A stretch of DNA of 64,000 bases from Sweltsa coloradensis (Eukaryota; Arthropoda; Insecta; Plecoptera; Chloroperlidae), in the NCBI GenBank assembly GCA_024449915.1, contig JAMZAV010001847.1:1-64000 (forward strand), in the 5' to 3' direction. The notes below the pieces were generated by a model. The model saw only the letters and a program-made list of their open reading frames with translations. It did no database searches and was not told the origin of the DNA. This document shows positions 1 through 12,189 of the stretch, in pieces. Positions within the stretch are counted from its first letter, which is position 1. The number at the start of each line of letters is the position of its first letter. The position numbers were made by a program, and so were the translations under genes.

Positions 1-244
1 AAAAAAATTTTTTTTTTTGGAAAGGGGCTTACCAAGAGAACCAAAAAAAAACCCTTTAAATTGTGTCAGTTATATGTTACTTGTTTAAATGTTATATATA
101 GCCCTACCTAAAAAAACCTTTATTTCCATGATTCTGGCTAACTTTTTCAATTATTCTTTCAAAAGGTACTAAGTATTATCAAAGATTAGTCATGTCTAAT
201 CTTGCTATTATACATCACCATAACCTTAATGTACATGTAAAATA
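1..244. other. No gene seen; low-complexity window edge
   Basis: No reading frame, RNA gene or repeat terminus could be recognised. The first 60 bases are runs of A, T, G and C that look like poorly polished sequence at an assembly seam. The rest is AT-rich unique-looking DNA up to the CTAGG terminus of the first Helitron-like element. Confidence 0.5.
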
Positions 245-2101
245 CTAGGAAGCTTCGCAAACGCTTTTTCAGGCGCGTTGTTGGATGAGCGTAAATTTTT
301 TTTTAAACGAAAAAAGCATAAATTGCGATGAACCGATTGCATGAGAAATATTTTTTGATTGCGCTCAATTTTCACACCAATATATTAATTCATAAAATGA
401 AGTTCTGTGAAAAATCATTACAGTTGGATAAAACCTGGTTGGTGTTATAAGTCGAAGAAATGTTTTAAAAATTAAAAAAATTGTAAAATTGCGATTTTCA
501 TAAGAAATAATTTTTCAATTGCGCTCAAATTTTACACGAATATATTAATTAATAAAATTTTGGTTCTGTGTAAAATTCATCACAATCGGTTGAAGCATGT
601 TTCATTACATTTATTTGCAGTTTTTGGATAGCATTACATAGTTTATATCATTTTAATATAACTGCCATATTAACATTGTCAAGAATTTTACAAGCAAACA
701 CATACATATAATAACATACAACTATACAAAGATACAGATATCAGTGTCTTACAACAGAACACTTTATACTCTTTAGCTATAATACAATATTAATTGTTTC
801 ACTGTTTTGCATATTAGTGCTAGTCATCATTAATAAAAACTAAAAAGTATTAAAAAAGTATAAAAAGCATTTAGGATTTACAATATGCATAATAATAATA
901 ACCTAACCGGGAACAATAAGTCGATTTAGTAAAACCATCTTTAGTTGAAATAAAGTAATTAATTAATTAAAATTAGGCCTAGGGCCTATACAATAAAAGT
1001 ATATTCATATCTTGTTCAAAAGACATATTATAGTATAATGTTTAATAATCATACTCATTAGTTTCGGTAGAATTAAAAGTTAAAAATAGAACACATCATT
1101 GGTAGGCTATCAGTCCATTTTGTATTAAGTTCTGATTGTCATATCATTAATATATATGGCATATTGGTTATGTCATCTTAAAGGTACCCTATACCTACCT
1201 TAGGTAGGTTTGCTACTAGTAAATTTTGTAAGAGATGCTCCTTTAGATTCTTTTAAATTTTTGTAAATCACATAGGCCTATTTCTTTAATGGATTTAGGA
1301 AGACAATTAAAAGCCTTTTACCAGCATTCGTTGGAGCTTTATCGGATAGCTTCAAAGACGAATGTCCGAAGTAAAGGTTATTTTTGTTGGGGTGTTATGA
1401 CTATGAATATTAATGCGTTAAAATGGTAGGTCCGCGTAGATGATTGATTCATATATGTACTTGCATGGGACCGTTAAAATGTTTAGTGATCGGAAGTATG
1501 GTTGCAGGTTTGTCTTACTTGTAGACCAAGCATTGCACGAATAGCCCTTTTCTGGAGTTTAAGTATGCAATCAGTGTTTTGTTTGCTAACTGTTACCCCA
1601 TGCAATGATGCCGTATGCTATATGGGACTCTACAAGAGCGTGATACGCTATTTTTAGAAGGTTTATGTTACTGTGCTGTTTTAGTTTCTTAATTACAAAA
1701 ATTCCTGAACTGATCTTACTAGCAATGTATTCAATGTGAGGGTTCCAAGATGGGCTTTGATCCATGATCAACCCTAGTACTTTAACTTCTTCCAACTTGT
1801 GCCAATCTAGCTGAATCTGTGTGGATGTTTATATTTTTTATACCTTTGTTCCTATTAGTTGGTGTTAAAGTCGAAGAATTTTTTTAAAAATCGAAAAAAT
1901 CGTAAAATTGCGATTTTAATTAGAAATAATTTTTCGATTGCGGTAAAAAACGTGGCAGTTCTGAGTTTAGAGATTTCGAGGCCTCCAGAAAATTTCAGTC
2001 GGAATCGTGTTAACAGACAGACAAAAAATTCAGAAAAAAAAACATTCCGGATTTTTTCTCCAGTGTAGTGAAATGGAATCTTTGCTTCGCTCATCCAATG
2101 C
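245..2101 (-). mobile_element. Helitron-like element interrupted by a LINE fragment
   Basis: The left edge reads CTAGGAAGCTTCGC, then a subterminal GCGTTGTTGGATGAGC. The right edge is the family's other terminus, CTTCGCTCATCCAA, ending at 2101. Between them are degenerate repeats of an internal module (ttgcgatttt...agaaataattttt...aattgcgctcaa) that also occur at 29040-29970. The module reaches a 'gaagcatgt' motif near 590-600 and resumes with 'tggtgttaaagtcgaag' near 1860. In the copy at 29700 these two motifs are adjacent. The DNA at about 602-1858 was therefore inserted later. The element has no coding capacity and is non-autonomous. Confidence 0.6.
602..1858 (-). mobile_element. LINE fragment, Jockey/CR1-like reverse transcriptase 3' part
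   Basis: On the minus strand, 1586-1795 encodes a peptide typical of the region after the reverse-transcriptase catalytic core in non-LTR retrotransposons. It includes VKVLGLIMD..SWNPHIEYI, then YHALVESHIAYGIIAWGN, which matches the common 'YyAlvyShl.YGi..WG' pattern. A stop follows directly, and further family-like sequence (LKLQKRAIRAMLG) continues in another frame near 1500-1560. This is a dead 5'-truncated and frameshifted copy inserted in the Helitron-like element around it. The exact insertion edges are inferred from the interrupted host module. The clade (Jockey versus CR1) is not resolved. Confidence 0.65.
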
Positions 2102-2393
2102 CCAAATGTCACGAAAGTATCGCACTAAAAATTGGAAAAAATCGTAAAAGTACGATATTCATGAGAAATATTTCTTCAAATTGTACCCAAACACGTGGCA
2201 GAAGTTCAGAGATTTCGATGGTCTCCAATTTTCATCAAGATCGCATAATATGCCGTTTGCCCGGTAGAGAGCGAACAAACAGACAAAAACAAACAAAAAA
2301 AAACAAACGAAAAAATACCCGAGCTAATTTTGGGGGGGGGGGGGGGGGGGGTGTCAGTGAAATTGAAGTCTTTGCTTCGCTCATCCCCCAATC
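2102..2393 (-). mobile_element. Truncated Helitron-like copy
   Basis: This is a partial copy of the 700-bp subfamily. It contains the internal blocks 'cgtaaaagtacgatattcatgag', 'gagatttcgatgg', 'tttgcccggtagagagcgaac' and 'gtcagtgaaattgaagtc', and ends GCTTCGCTCATCC. It abuts the previous element at 2101. A G run that is about 6 long in sister copies is 20 long here (2332-2351). Confidence 0.6.
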
Positions 2394-2524
2394 ATGTCTT
2401 ATCACTTTAAGTCGAATTTGGTGCACGTACAACCAAATTGTTATTGTTTATTAACTAAATAACAAAAATCTGTTTGTTGAAATAGAAAGCCTAAATTTGT
2501 GTAGGCCCCTGGAGCTCTAAATTA
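2394..2524. other. Short intergenic spacer, nothing recognised
   Basis: AT-rich spacer between two Helitron-like copies. No coding signal was seen. Confidence 0.4.
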
Positions 2525-3109
2525 GTTAGTTAGCAGCTTCGCCAAAGGCTTTTTTTTAGTCGCGTTGATGATGAACTTCTTGTAAGTTTTTAGTTTGCGT
2601 TGGATCTCTTTTACATTTGCAAGTGCTTTTTGAAACGATTGTAGGGTGATTGTTGTCAAGTTCTCTTGTAACTTGATTCGTTATTATTTTCCTTAAAAAA
2701 AAATTCATATTAAAACCTTTATTCTATGCATTCAGGCTAACTTTTTCAACTTTTTCCTTTCAACAGGACAAACCATCAACACCATAGCATTACTTTGTCC
2801 AGGTGAAATACTACCTTGTTGCCCCACCGTTAGGTTAGAAATCGGCCCAAATGTCACGAAAAATATTCCTCACTAAAAATCGTAAAAGTGAGATATTCAT
2901 GAGAAACATTTTTTCTTCCGATTATACCCAAAAACTTGGCACGACTAAGTTCAGGGATTTCGAAGGTCCCCTCCAATTTTCATCAAGATCGCTTATGCCG
3001 TTTGCTCGGTGGAGAGCAAACAAACAGACAAAAAATTTTTTTAAAAAAAATATTAAAGCTACATTTTTTTAGGGGTCAGTGAAATTGAAGTCTTCGCTTC
3101 GCTCATCCA
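2525..3109 (-). mobile_element. Helitron-like element, degenerate hairpin end
   Basis: The left end 'gcagcttcgccaaaggc' followed by TCGCGTTGATGATG is a decayed form of the CTAGG/hairpin terminus. Internal blocks match the 30662-31355 copy ('ggctaactttttcaac', 'gccccaccgt', 'catcaagatcgc', 'gtcagtgaaattgaag'). It ends CTTCGCTTCGCTCATCCAA at about 3109. It lies directly upstream of ILRUN. Confidence 0.6.
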
Positions 3110-3466
3110 ATTATGCACTATTTAAACTTAGCGAATTTTTATATGTTGGTGACAACGAGAGCTCTGAGAGCCGGCAGCTAACTTCACGCCGATCACATTG
3201 GTCACCGCCTTTGAAACGTAACTATTGTGACAGCAATGCGTGTTGCATCTTACGAAATTGGAAGCCAACTTCACATCCATCCATGTGATTTGTGTGATTA
3301 TTTTGCAAATTCGTAGTGGCCTAGTTTTACATTTTTAGCGAACAAATTTCAAGTTTTAAACAAACTGACACATTTTCGTCATATTGCGTGTGGCATGCTC
3401 ACGATATGCATGAATGTTAACATTTTTATTCGAATAAAGTGATCCGTGACCCCTTCTAGCGTTGAC

Positions 3467-6400
3467 ATGGAGGTTGACAATGATGTTGATCAAACGCTTC
3501 TTCACCAATTTAGTTGCATGGGGACGACGGATAAAGACGAATTAATCAAACAACTTCAAGTTTTGATTGGAAAAAATTTGAATGAAGCAGCTGCGTCTTT
3601 CTTCTTGGACATGAACAATTGGTTTGTAGGCTACTTGTAAACGTTACGTTGCCCCTCTCCCAATAGGACTGTCAAGGCCAGTCGAAGCACAGTCCCTAGT
3701 GCTAGCCTAGGGTTTCTATCCATAGGGTAGGCCCTAGGCCTTAGGCTTTTCCCAAGCCAAGGCAAATGACATTGTAACCAAATTAATGTTGATCTAACCC
3801 TACACTAGGCCCTTGATTTAATTTATAGCCAGAAGTTTGCTGGTCTAGGCCTGGATGTTCCTTGACCTTCAACTTAAAAGTTGGCCAAGGTCCCAGGCCT
3901 CTGAAAACAAAGGTGGTTCCAATACAATACAAAAGGCCTGCTTCTCACACCATCGTAAGGAATTGTTATTGTTTTAATGAATCTAAGACTCTTGATTGGT
4001 TAGTAATACTTTAGGCCTGTAGGCTTGTCATAGGATTAGTGAACATTATGACTTCTGATTGGCCGGTTGTAAGGATTATGGATCTTGAGCATCAATCACA
4101 ACTAGTTCTAAGGCGTAAGGTGCTAGACCTAAGGGGTAATGTTTTGTATTGTCGAGTATGTGTTTCAATCAGAACGTTCACAACACGTCCTAAGCCGCAA
4201 GGCGTATGGTTTATGTCGTAACGAATTGTCCAAAATCCAATTCTTACGACAGGTTTCTTACGACGAGCCAATCACGAACAAGGAAACTACTCACTCCTGC
4301 TTATTTCATTCCACAGCTGGTTGTACGCGCATGCGCAACACACAGGAGCAATGAAAAATGGCATGGTTGTTGTAAGGCAGAGGATATTCTTACGGCATAC
4401 CGTAAGAATTACTAGAAATTATTCTTACGGTATGTGTTTTCATTGGTTGTCTCATCACGTGACTCATCAACAGGCGCGCCGTAAGAATAGTGTATAGTAA
4501 TTCTTACGGGCTATGCATGACCATGCACTAGGCCTAACATCGCTATTTTAAATCTAAAGTACCTACAAAACCTTTAACGTCGCTATTTTAAATCTAAAGT
4601 ACCTACAAAACTTAACGTTGCTATTTTAAATCTGAAGTAGGCTACCTACAAAACCGGCCTTTAACGTCGCTATTTTAAATCTAAAGTAAGCCTAGCCCTA
4701 CCTACTGATCAAAAACTGGGCATACCAAACGAAAAAGTTCGCTCCATGCCGTAAGAATAGTGTGTAGTAATTCTTACGGCATGCCGTAAGAATATCCACT
4801 CCGTTGTTGTAAACGCCTAGGCCTAGCATTTCTTACGACTTACGCCTTACGCCTTAGAACTAGTTGTGAATGATGCTTTATTGGTCCGCCGTAAGGATTT
4901 TGTTGTTAACAATAGTTTACAATATTGGACTATGCAAGCAAGATTTTCACATGTCGCGCCACCGTAATACCGGCCCTAACTGCAGTTTGTTTGTTTGTTT
5001 GTTAAGATCTTGGCAAAATTGTATTGTAAGATCTTGTATTCTTGCCAAGATCTTGCAAGAACTTGCCAAGAACTTGTCAAGATTATTAATCATGGACAAA
5101 CTCACAGAAGACAACGTTATTATCGAGTACGGTATGAAGTAACATAACATAACATAACATTTCTTAACGGTTACAAATGGGCCCTTCTGCCCGGTGGCAA
5201 CCACTCACTCCCCCCAGACCTAATTATTGTCCCCCCCTAAAAACGATTTAATTCCCTTAAAGACCCACTACCTACAATATCTCCTGACAAGTCATTCCAT
5301 TCCCTAACAGTCCTTTCCATGAAACCATACCGACCCAGGTCCGTTCTTACTACTTGACGCTGGAACTTCCATGAATGATCCCCCCTTCCCCTGTAAAGCC
5401 TCTCCTGTAGCCTATTGCGGATGTCCCCCCACCCCTTACTTCCCTTAGCCGCCCTGTACATATTGCACAACCTAACCTCCCTTCTTCTTCCCTCTAATGA
5501 CTCCCACCCCAACTCTCCTAACATTGCAGTGACACTGTCATATACTCTCTCTACATTCCCCTTATCATCCTCTTCCCACCGCCACCGCCTAACATTTCCC
5601 GTAACCCTTCTTGCCGCCCTACGTTGGACTTTCTTTATCTCCAAAACCTCCCCCAACTTATACGGATCCCATGCCGCCGCCCCATACTCCAGGACAGGTC
5701 TAACCCCTACCTAATGCCATATCTTTAACTTCCCGGCTGGCCCCTCTTAGATTTCTCATAACGAAACCCAGAGTCCCATTTCCCTTCTTAACAACTTCTT
5801 GCACCTGATCCCCCCAACCCAAATCCTCTGCCAACATCACCCCTAAGTACTTATACGTTCCTACTTTCTCCATAACAGCCCCCATTAAAGTGTATGTCCT
5901 ACCTACCTTAATTATTTTTTGCGAGAAACCAACCACCTTACATTTACCTATGTTCAAACCCATCTTATTTGCTGTGACCCATGCCTATTTCCTCTATTAC
6001 CCCCAGATCTGCCTGCAACAGCCTAACATCCTCAATCAATCTCAAGTTGTAGAGTCGACATTTAGCGACGAGCTGTTAATTATGTAGGCCTATGTTAGGC
6101 AATATCTCTAAGATAATACTGCAAATGGTTTCAAAGACAAAATGTCAAATGCAAAGTCGACGTGCAGTCATCTGATCTCGAGCCATCTAAAACTTTGCAC
6201 AACTTTGTAGTTTCTTTACGCCACGCTTCCATTAGCCTATGACAATTATTGTACACGCCTTTTTCATGTGTGTTGCGCTACACTTATGCTATGTTAATTG
6301 TGCGCAGCACTTAAGGCGTAATAGGCCTATGTTGGATTGCCGAGTTTGTGTTTCAATTAGTACGCTCTCAACTCGTCGTAAGGCGTAATCTTTTATAACA

Positions 6401-9400
6401 AATTGCATAAGATCCAATTCGTATGACTCTGAACATAATTATTGTGAACAAGGCTTGAGACCAAACAATTTCTTGTGACTAAAACAAAGTTCATATTTAA
6501 CACACCTGAGTCCTATCCCAGTACAATAACAAGTCCTTGCAACGGTCCGGGAACTGGGCCTTACTCGCCAACGGCCATCTGTGCTCAACGGCTAACGGAC
6601 TATGGAGAATAACCCGGTAACGGGAATGTTGGCTATGATTTAACATTGTCCGATAACTGAGCCCAGTTCCCATAGAGTCGTAAGGCCTCAGGTAAGGTTT
6701 AGTTACATAACATCTAGGCCTAACAATTTCTTCCGGTTGCAAATGGGCCCATCTGTCCGGTGGCAACCACTCACTCCCCCAGACCTAATTACTGCTCTCC
6801 CCCAGTCACAATCTAAATTTGCTTAAAGACCCACTAGGCCTAGCTACAACATCCCGAGACAATACATTACACTCCTTAACAGTCCCTTTCCAAGAAACCG
6901 TAGCGGAACTGGCCCAAATCTGTTTTTGCTACTTTCCGCTGGAACTTCCATGGATGATCCCCCCTACCCTGTAAAGCCCCTCCTGCAGACTATTGCAGAA
7001 CTTGATCAAATGGGGCATTTCTAAATATAGGTACATCTTTTTTCCTAGGAATCTTCAAGGTGCTGTTTGCTCATATTTTGATTGTGAATCTCCATATACG
7101 TTGCCTTCAATGACCTTGGTTAGAGATACAACTGTAGGCGAAGGTGAAAGTGTACCTCCTAGTACAAAGTAAGTACCTGGGAAATTATTTATTTATGTTG
7201 GCCCTATCGCTCCTAGAAATCCAGCAAGCTGGAGATAGTTTTTATTTTTGTGAAATTATGTTCAACATCTCAAGAGGTCTATTAAGAATTTAGGTTTTGA
7301 GTTTGAAGATTTACCTACACTCTTTTTCTTATGATACTTGTAGTGAGTTAGGTACCTACTCAGCCTAACAACTACACAGTAAACATTACTATACAGTAAA
7401 GAATAAAATGTGTCTTAATCATAATTAATAAAGCTTCGTTTGTTTAACTACCTAAATAGGTTTGTTTAACTAAGAGTAGGTACCGGTAGCGCCTATGAAA
7501 TTCAACATTTCTGTGACATTCCGTCTCATTGCCTTAGGATTATAACACACTTGTTCCTCTGTTGTAGATTTGTGAAAACCTGGAAAGTGCAAAATGTTGG
7601 TCTGGAAACGTGGCCGTCGGGTTGCTGTTTGCAGTTTAACGGTGGCGACACACTCTGCTCAATAGAACGCCTCCCTGTACCCTCGATCGGCCCCAGTTGC
7701 ACTTTAGACTTAAGTCTGGATATGCTTAGTCCACAGCGTCCTGGCATTTACGAGAGCAAATGGCGAATGGTGACTTCGACTGGTTCCTTTTTTGGAGGTA
7801 AGCCCAAATAATTTGAAATCAAATGATTTTTATTAGGGTAGCAATCTGTTTGAACTTTGATACTTTGTTTATTCCCTGATTTACTGTTCCTGATGTTTGA
7901 AAACCCTAATTTGTTTGAGTGGTGGGATCGTATGCCTAAGCTAGGTAGGGTATTATAGCCCTAAATATTTCTTTTCTTTTTTCCTTTTGATGGTTTTGCC
8001 TATTTTATATAAAGGCCTTGTTCATTTTAATTATTTCCCTTTATATGCCTAATAAAAAAAAGTTGTCTTACTATAGGCCTAGCCCATGGTACAAGGATAT
8101 CTCTGTGTGGCTAGGTATGACACTGCGCATCTCCGCCGCGAGTGTGACGTCAGCCCGATCTCGTTCATGTGAATCAGATAGCGCCCGGCCGTATAACGCC
8201 ACACGTGTTCATTGCTCCACTCTGTATTTCTCAAGTTATTTGATGGATCGCGACTGGGTTTTCAGTATACGAACATTATTGTTCATTGATACTGTGCTAG
8301 TACTAGCGAGTAGTGACAGCTTACGACATTTTTCCATTAGCAATTAACTGGAATGGTTTTCATAAGAGCGATATCTCAACTTGCATATACATTCAACTTC
8401 CAAATCATAACAGATTCAAGTGCCCCATCTCATCAAGATATCTCGGAGCAGTGTGTAATCAGTAGTCTTGGTGGAACAGTGTCGTGACCCTGGTCCAGAT
8501 ATTATCTTGCTCGTGAAAAGTTCGCTCAATTTTGTGTCAAACATATATTTGCGTGAATGAAATTCTCTTCATGTCGCAGTTTTAATAGCATCTTAGACAA
8601 TTATTGTTAGTGGGTTTAGTACGGACGTATGGATGTTTGATGGGTGTATAACGCCAGTCAGTGTATTTGATATTAGACCTACTTTTTTGTTTTGCGTGTC
8701 GCAAATGATGATTTTATTGTGTATAAGTTATAGACCCTCGACGATACATTTGGGCCTGTTCCCACTAATTAGTTTTCTTATAAGGGGATAGGACTTACGT
8801 GTTAAATAACAAAAACATAATTCTTATGACGGACCAATCAGAAGTTAATAATTCCATTGATTATAATTCTTACGACGACCAATCAAACTAAAACAATTTC
8901 TAAAGAATAAAACACGGTTGTAGGAACTGGGCCTTGCTTTACGTCGCTTATAATTTTTTTTAAAGTCAATCAAAAGCCTTACATTGACATAAAAATGTCA
9001 ACATATTTTCACTCTCGCGAATATGCATCCGAATAAAATAAAACAATTCATAGTGAAGATATAGTCTACCCAAAGAACATGCCGAAGAAAACGCACATTT
9101 GTAAGTGCTGAAATGTTTGATTTAATTATTTCGAAGTACGCGTATTTATTACATAATGTTTTAGCTGAGGGAGATGTAAAGTTGATTTAGAAATTAATTA
9201 CAATCAAGGAACCCTTTTATTCCCGCGTCTAATTACATTCTAATATAATTTTGGTGAAAACGGTTGTGCATTATTTATCCATTTGATCTAGCTATTTCGA
9301 TTACTATTTGATTATTTTTTCGATTGTCTGTATTAGTCTACAATGTGTAATCTTTTACGCCATAAATAATTGCATGGTAACAGGTATTATTAGATTTGTA

Positions 9401-11851
9401 ATCCTATATTTCAGTATCAGATAATTCGTCTGCACTACAACAATAATTAAAAACTTGTGTTAAATCTCGGGTTGGAAGGTTTAAAACATAAATAACGAAA
9501 AAATCACGCACGGATTTCTTTACTTGTTATAATTTATATACACTATAACTATCCCAAAAGTGTATCACAGTAACACTTGTGAGTAGGCCCTATGCATCAT
9601 ATTACGGCTAATATAAGTAATTAACTACAATAAGCCCATAAAACTATCTACCCACATAATTCCTGAACAGTATGTACCTAGTAACAAAACGCAAGAAAGT
9701 TTTTAGTTCGGACAATGAATAGTTATTTGGAAATTAGTTTACGATTGCGGGATTTTATCACGCGCCGAGCGGCAGCCGGCTCAGGGAGATGATCGAGATT
9801 ACGTCATGCGCGGACTGGACGCAAACGCGTTCACCGGAATGCCAGACCTGGGTAAGGAAGAATATCATTGGATCATGGGCCTAGCCTACATTGTTGTAAT
9901 ATTACTATTTCAAACTTTACGCCTAATTACCTGTCTAAATTTTAAAGTTCATTATTTTGTCTGCATTAATGTTATTAGTTTTATTTAGTTGTCCTCCCTT
10001 GTAAATCAGTTTTTTAACTTTTTATAGCAACGTTACTGAATCAGTGTTGACATCGGGTACCCGGAAACCGGTTCTATAGCAATCCCGTTCCGACTTTTCA
10101 AACTGGTTCCATTTTTTCAAGTTCTACTTCACGGACACGTTTTCCCGCCGTTTTCCCGCAAAACTGGTAATTCTATGCACCGTTTCTTGTGCGGTCTGTT
10201 TCCACGGAGCCCGTGATGACGTAACCAGCTATCTCAATAGCTGATTATCAAGCACTCAACATCCTTGACACGTGAGGCTGCTACAATGATACTTGACTGT
10301 CGGCAGTCGTACGTAACAAAGCGCGGGTGCCGAAGCCATCTCACTCCCGGCCGTAGGCCTACACTTGCTTCCAAAAAACACACACGCAAGGTTGATACAT
10401 TGAACAAAGATTGACCTTTAAAAACTGGTTCCGGCGTGGAGGAACCGGTTTGAACTTTTTGGACCCGATGTCATCTATATAGTAGGTAGGCTACTGAATA
10501 GGACCTTAAATAAATACGTAAATAAAATTTTTAATTCATTTCCATTGCAATTTTGTGAAAACTGAAAAGTTATGGATAATACCTGTGATGTTAGTTGCAG
10601 AAAACAGGATTGCAAAATAATTCTGGTAGTGCATTGAACTTTGAACTTTAATAAAATAGGGTCTTATGGGTAGAAAATTAGCCCAAGCCCGGACAACCCA
10701 TACACGGAACACCTGTAATGATTTAAATTTGAGCGGTTTAAATTGGTGATAATATGCTATTTTGATTCAAAAAATTCAAAATGTTTTTAATACAATATTT
10801 CCGGAAAAAAATTAAGATTATAATACCATATATTGCTTTGCTAATGCTATTGCTATGGAATAACAACCCTAATTTCATAGAAAGTTGTGTCTAATCTGGA
10901 CCATCCCTCCAACAAGCAGTCATGTGATCTTGTATTTGTTAGAGCACATGCGTAATGCTAAGTCTGGACTGGCACCTCCACTAAGAAGGTGCATGTACAT
11001 TCTGGACCGGCTCCTCCACCATCCAAAATTTGTATTTGTAATTTTCACCCAATAATCGGCTAGCTAGATCTACCTTTTTTTTTGGCAATTACAGCAACTC
11101 CCAAATACTCAACTAGACCCACACTTTTTGGTACCGTACCTGCACACCACTATTTTTTTTTCAAACTAAAAAGTCAAAATTTGTTTTGGGACTCAAACTT
11201 GGTTGACCTTCTTTTAAATTCGAGTTTTGAGTTTCAAATGTTTGCACAACTCTAAAGACTAAATATTTCACAATGACTTGTTCCAGATGTGATATGGGTG
11301 ATCGTGACGGTAGCCGAAGGCGGCACGATGGCACTGACTCAACAACTGTCTCACCTCAGCGAGTTGGGGTCCTCGCCTCGTCTCGAAGCGACGACCATTA
11401 ACCCTTTTGGCCTCGTCGGCGGAGGTGTAACTACTAGTCAAACGCTTTTCCAGGTAGCCTACAACGTAATCTAGGAATCTTTAATTTCATTCCAAAAACA
11501 TGGTATTGAGAGGTGGTTCCCCACCATTATGTAGGCCAGTGTTTCTCAAACTGGTGTTATTTTTAAGTAAACCAGTGTAGAGATTGAGCAACTGGCTGAA
11601 GTTCCTTGGGTAGGTAGCTTAGAATTACGGTTTTAAGCGGTGTGGAGGAAAGTATTGCGATTATTTCTCCGGGTAATGCAATAGCTCAGAGACCCTTTCC
11701 ACTGCCAAGGTACAAACTGCACTGACACTCTTGTGTCTGCTAGATGGAAAAGATCAAATCAGTGCCAACATCCACATATTTTTTATACAACTTTTTCTTT
11801 CAGGACTCGATGCAGCAAACACAAGATGGAGACACTAATATGATGTGTTGA
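3467..11851 (+). CDS. ILRUN: ILRUN homologue (UBA-like and FW/NBR1-like domains)
   Basis: Exons: 3467-3621, 7049-7168, 7568-7797, 11287-11453, 11804-11851, all GT/AG with compatible phases, giving 239 aa. The ATG at 3467 starts MEVDNDVD, close to vertebrate ILRUN. Residues about 10-55 resemble the UBA-like domain (FSCMGTTDKDEL, FFLDMNNW). Residues about 90-180 form the four-tryptophan NBR1-like domain, with Trp97 (VKTWKVQN), Trp107 (ETWPSG), Trp157 (KWRMVTS) and Trp172 (DVIWVIV), followed by LTQQLS. In vertebrates this protein damps IRF3/p300-dependent antiviral and inflammatory transcription and affects lipid metabolism. That role is inferred here from family only. The C-terminal tail is about 60 residues shorter than in human. 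Introns 1 and 3 (about 3.4 and 3.5 kb) hold LINE and inverted-repeat elements. The four Trp positions and exact frame continuity make the call firm. Confidence 0.93.
4088..4877. mobile_element. Inverted-repeat (MITE-like) element with nested palindromes
   Basis: Terminal arms 'agcatcaatcacaactag' (4088 on) and the complement of 'ctagttgtgaatgatgc' (ending about 4877) continue as 'ttctaaggcgtaagg'. Inside lie palindromes built on attcttacgg/ccgtaagaat (4385-4415, 4420-4505, 4745-4797). The two halves are roughly mirror images ('ggatattcttacgg' at 4381 and 'ccgtaagaatatcc' near 4785). It sits in ILRUN intron 1 and has no coding capacity. Confidence 0.65.
4535..4690 (+). repeat. Four direct repeats of a ~40-54 bp unit
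   Basis: The unit 'cgctattttaaatctaaagt' plus 'acctacaaaac' occurs four times in a row, starting near 4541, 4581, 4619 and 4678. Spacing is unequal because of small insertions. It lies at the centre of the 4088-4877 inverted-repeat element. Confidence 0.75.
5138..5970 (-). mobile_element. LINE 3' fragment (CR1/L2/Jockey group)
   Basis: Two minus-strand reading frames join across a frameshift near 5660-5700. The upstream one (5700-5963) has the post-catalytic RT motif YKYLGVML.EDLGWGDQ. The downstream one (5237 to about 5705) reads RPVLEYGAAAWDPY, then KKVQRRAARRVTGN, GELGWESLEGRRREVRL and FMERTVREWNDL, the usual C-terminal end of such proteins. The 3' side ends in a short (ATGTT)n array at about 5138-5162, as expected for CR1/L2-type tails. 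This is a dead, 5'-truncated copy inside ILRUN intron 1. Confidence 0.75.
6305..6460 (+). repeat. Diverged relative of the 4088-4877 element
   Basis: The order of motifs 'aaggcgtaa', 'gtttgtgtttcaat', 'cgtaaggcgtaat', 'acaaattgcataagatccaat' and 'gtgaacaagg' parallels 4107-4285 with many substitutions. It is a partial copy without a visible second arm. Confidence 0.45.
6722..7000 (-). mobile_element. Second fragment of the 5138-5970 LINE family
   Basis: The sequence from 'caaatgggcccatctgtccggtgg' to 'cctgcagactattgc' parallels 5175-5415 with indels and stops. It includes the complement of the ...RTVREWNDL.. end and the 3' untranslated block. It lies just upstream of ILRUN exon 2. Confidence 0.65.
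10040..10475. mobile_element. hAT-like MITE with 'gacatcgggt' termini
   Basis: The left end 'tgacatcgggtacccgg' is mirrored at the right by 'cccgatgtcatc', with 'aaccggttc/ggaaccggtt' just inside each end. The interior is GC-rich relative to its surroundings and has no reading frame. Similar termini occur at 20615-21092, 38528-38967 and 55703. It lies in ILRUN intron 3. Confidence 0.5.
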
Positions 11852-12170
11852 CAACATTTAGACTGCAATGAGTGAGAAAGAGTTTTTAACACTAAACAAG
11901 AGGGTTACTACAAATTTTGTGGAGAATGTAACTTTTGCATTAAAAAAAGTGAATAATGAAAATATAATACTGGTTAACTTATCATACAGACTTTCTACTA
12001 CAGTACAATATGTATACCTACTGAGTGTACTGATCGAAAAACTTTGCCATTAGTTATGTATAGCCTTATAGGAACTCGCCAATATGACAGGAGTAATAAT
12101 TTTCAAAAAGCTAGATGTACTGTAAATCAACAACATATGATAAATTCATATATCACAATTTTCTTAACTA

Positions 12171-12176
12171 AATAAA
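12171..12176 (+). promoter_or_regulatory. ILRUN polyadenylation signal AATAAA
   Basis: A canonical AATAAA lies 320 bases after the ILRUN stop codon, in AT-rich sequence with no other coding signal between. Assignment is by position only. Confidence 0.5.
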
Positions 12177-12189
12177 TCTTTAAAACAAT

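Noticed and set aside
8145..8152. CRE-like TGACGTCA in an ILRUN intron as a regulatory site
   Set aside because: About one such 8-mer is expected by chance in a window this size, and no promoter context was seen.
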